Below, in pieces: positions 62,697-64,000 of a stretch of 64,000 nucleotides of DNA. How positions within the stretch are numbered: position 1 is the first letter of the stretch; every line of letters starts with the position of its first letter. The position numbers and the translations under genes were made by a program. The notes beneath the pieces were generated by a model. That model saw nothing but the letters and a program-made list of their open reading frames with translations, was not told the origin of the DNA and did not search any database. The stretch is from Acidobacteriota bacterium (GTDB lineage: Bacteria; Pseudomonadota; Alphaproteobacteria; Caulobacterales; Hyphomonadaceae): the NCBI GenBank assembly GCA_016712445.1, contig JADJRB010000001.1:1426001-1490000 (forward strand), read 5' to 3'.

Positions 62697-64000
62697 ATGG
62701 CAGACGATGGCAGCCCGGTGAACGGTCCGCGCAGCTCCGGCAACACCGCGATGCTGGAAACCGCGTTCCTTTACGGCGGGTCGGCGCTCTATCTCGAACA
62801 GATGCAGGCCGCCTATGCGAAGGACCCGTCGTCGGTGCCGGAGAGCTGGCGCAGCTTCTTTGCCGAGCTGGGCGATGACGGCGCGGCGGCCACGAAGAAT
62901 GCCGAAGGGGCAAGCTGGAAGCGCGCCGGCTGGCCGAAGCCCGTGAGCGACGAACAGGTTGCTGCGTTTGACGGCAACTGGGCGCTGCTGGAGCCGAAGC
63001 TCGAGAAGAAGATCAAGGCAGCCAGCCCCGCGGCGGCGCCGGCCGACATCTCGCAGGCGGTAACCGATTCGATCCGTGCGCTGATGATGATCCGCGCCTA
63101 CCGTATCCGCGGCCACCTCGCCGCCCAGCTCGACCCGCTGCGCCTCAACGGGTTCGGCGAGCAGCCCGAGCTTGATCCGGCCACTTATGGCTTCAAGCCG
63201 GAAGACCGCGACCGCCCGATCTTCATCGACAACGTGCTCGGTCTCGAGCGCGCGACCATCAACCAGATGCTCGACATCCTGAAGCGGACCTACTGCTCGA
63301 CGCTCGGCATCGAGTTCATGCACATCTCCGACCCCGCCGAAAAAGGCTGGCTGCAGGAGCGCATCGAAGGCCCCGACAAGGGCGTCGCCTTCACCCGCGA
63401 AGGCAAGTTCGCGATCCTGCGCAAGCTGATCGAGGCGGAGACCTTCGAACGCTTCCTGCACAAGCGCTATCCCGGTACGAAACGCTTCGGCCTCGATGGC
63501 GGCGAAGCGGCGGTGCCCGCGCTGGAGCAGATCATCAAGCGCGGCGGCGCCCTAGGCGTCAACGAGATCGTCGTCGGCATGCCGCACCGCGGCCGCCTCA
63601 ACATGCTCGCGGCCGTGATGGGCAAGGGCTATGACAAGATTTTCCACGAATTCCAGGGCGGCTCCACGCAGGGCGCCGGCGAGTTCGGCTCGGGCGATGT
63701 GAAGTACCACCTCGGCGCCTCGTCCGACCGCGAGTTCGACGGCAACACCGTCCACCTCACCATGAACGCCAACCCGTCGCACCTCGAAGCGGTGAACCCG
63801 GTCGTGCTAGGCCGCACGCGCGCCAAGCAGTTCACGGCGTCGCAACAGAGCGGCAAGCTCGACCGCTCGCAGAAGCTGCCGCTGCTGCTGCACGGCGATG
63901 CTGCGTTCGCGGGGCAGGGCGTCGTGGCGGAGTGCTTCGCGCTCTCCGGCCTGCAAGGCTACCGCACCGGCGGCACCATCCACTTCATCGTCAACAACCA
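62697..64000 (+). CDS. sucA: 2-oxoglutarate dehydrogenase E1 component (5' part)
   Basis: First 434 codons, open to the window edge; full proteins are about 930-1000 residues. ThDP-dependent subunit that decarboxylates 2-oxoglutarate and passes succinyl groups to SucB. Seen: NTAMLETAFLYGGSALYLEQMQAAYAKDPSSVPESWRSFF, RAYRIRGHLAAQLDPL, MHISDPAEKGWLQERIEG and the HRGRLNML motif in VGMPHRGRLNMLAAVMGK, HLGASSDREFDG and NPSHLEAVNPVV (both ThDP-site landmarks). Follows sucD in the usual alphaproteobacterial order; sucB should lie beyond the window. Confidence 0.97.
   Translation, partial: MADDGSPVNGPRSSGNTAMLETAFLYGGSALYLEQMQAAYAKDPSSVPESWRSFFAELGDDGAAATKNAEGASWKRAGWPKPVSDEQVAAFDGNWALLEPKLEKKIKAASPAAAPADISQAVTDSIRALMMIRAYRIRGHLAAQLDPLRLNGFGEQPELDPATYGFKPEDRDRPIFIDNVLGLERATINQMLDILKRTYCSTLGIEFMHISDPAEKGWLQERIEGPDKGVAFTREGKFAILRKLIEAETFERFLHKRYPGTKRFGLDGGEAAVPALEQIIKRGGALGVNEIVVGMPHRGRLNMLAAVMGKGYDKIFHEFQGGSTQGAGEFGSGDVKYHLGASSDREFDGNTVHLTMNANPSHLEAVNPVVLGRTRAKQFTASQQSGKLDRSQKLPLLLHGDAAFAGQGVVAECFALSGLQGYRTGGTIHFIVNN

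Overview
The window is GC-rich bacterial DNA. The conserved genes (CpdR response regulator, ArsR-ArsC fusion, HisN-type phosphatase, sucC-sucD-sucA order, two-domain malic enzyme, gshB, rsfS-rlmH) point to an alphaproteobacterium, most likely of the Caulobacterales/Hyphomonadales type. That placement is inference from gene content; no rRNA is present to confirm it.

Layout. (1) 1-5,740: loosely packed genes, namely two tandem DUF6090-type membrane proteins, a UPF0114 membrane protein, two lipoproteins, an FAD amine oxidase, and a dispersed 73-bp repeat seen twice. (2) 6,040-11,544: remains of an integrated conjugative element or plasmid, with a VirD2/DUF3363-type relaxase lacking its C-terminal part, TraF-type S26 peptidase, DUF736 protein, ParB-like protein and ArdA antirestriction protein. 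(3) 12,529-15,343: two divergent secreted proteins related to YD/RHS systems, one a mosaic of YD repeats, Ig-like domains and a tail-fibre-like glycine-rich end, the other a transglutaminase-fold protein cut off by an IS3 element. (4) 15,341-21,301: IS3, a SNF2-type helicase fragment cut at both ends, and an IS21 element. (5) 21,704-27,523: the most interesting part, a five-gene minus-strand operon encoding a CBASS CD-NTase, a bacterial HORMA protein, a TRIP13-like AAA+ ATPase, a SLOG plus deoxyribosyltransferase/TIR-like candidate effector and a DEDDh 3'-5' exonuclease. Divergent from it are a fused HTH-ImmA/IrrE protease regulator and a PIN-like protein. The usual NucC effector of HORMA/TRIP13 CBASS is absent.

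(6) A tRNA-Arg(CCG) at 28,254-28,330 marks the change to dense core genes: TraB/GumN lipoprotein, HisN, XRE regulator, N-formylglutamate amidohydrolase, cpdR and tRNA-Val(GAC). A previously unannotated, well-formed small-RNA candidate lies at 30,936-31,009. (7) 33,591-36,088: a second IS21 element with a frameshifted istA, joining a truncated acyltransferase to a VOC gene next to an ArsR-ArsC fusion. (8) 37,381-64,000: core genes dusA, yifB/comM, hybrid kinase, AmpG-like transporter, maeB, mutS, XRE, VOC protein, alpha/beta hydrolase, gshB, BON lipoprotein, rsfS, rlmH, TAXI receptor, LytTR regulator, DUF2306, PhoD-like phosphatase, MFS transporter, sucC, sucD and the 5' part of sucA.

How the parts fit. 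In the CBASS operon the HORMA protein and ATPase should gate the cyclase, whose nucleotide product should switch on the effector; the divergent protease-regulator probably controls transcription. None of the three insertion elements has a visible target-site duplication, and each abuts at least one broken gene, so deletions or inter-IS recombination appear to have shaped the island.
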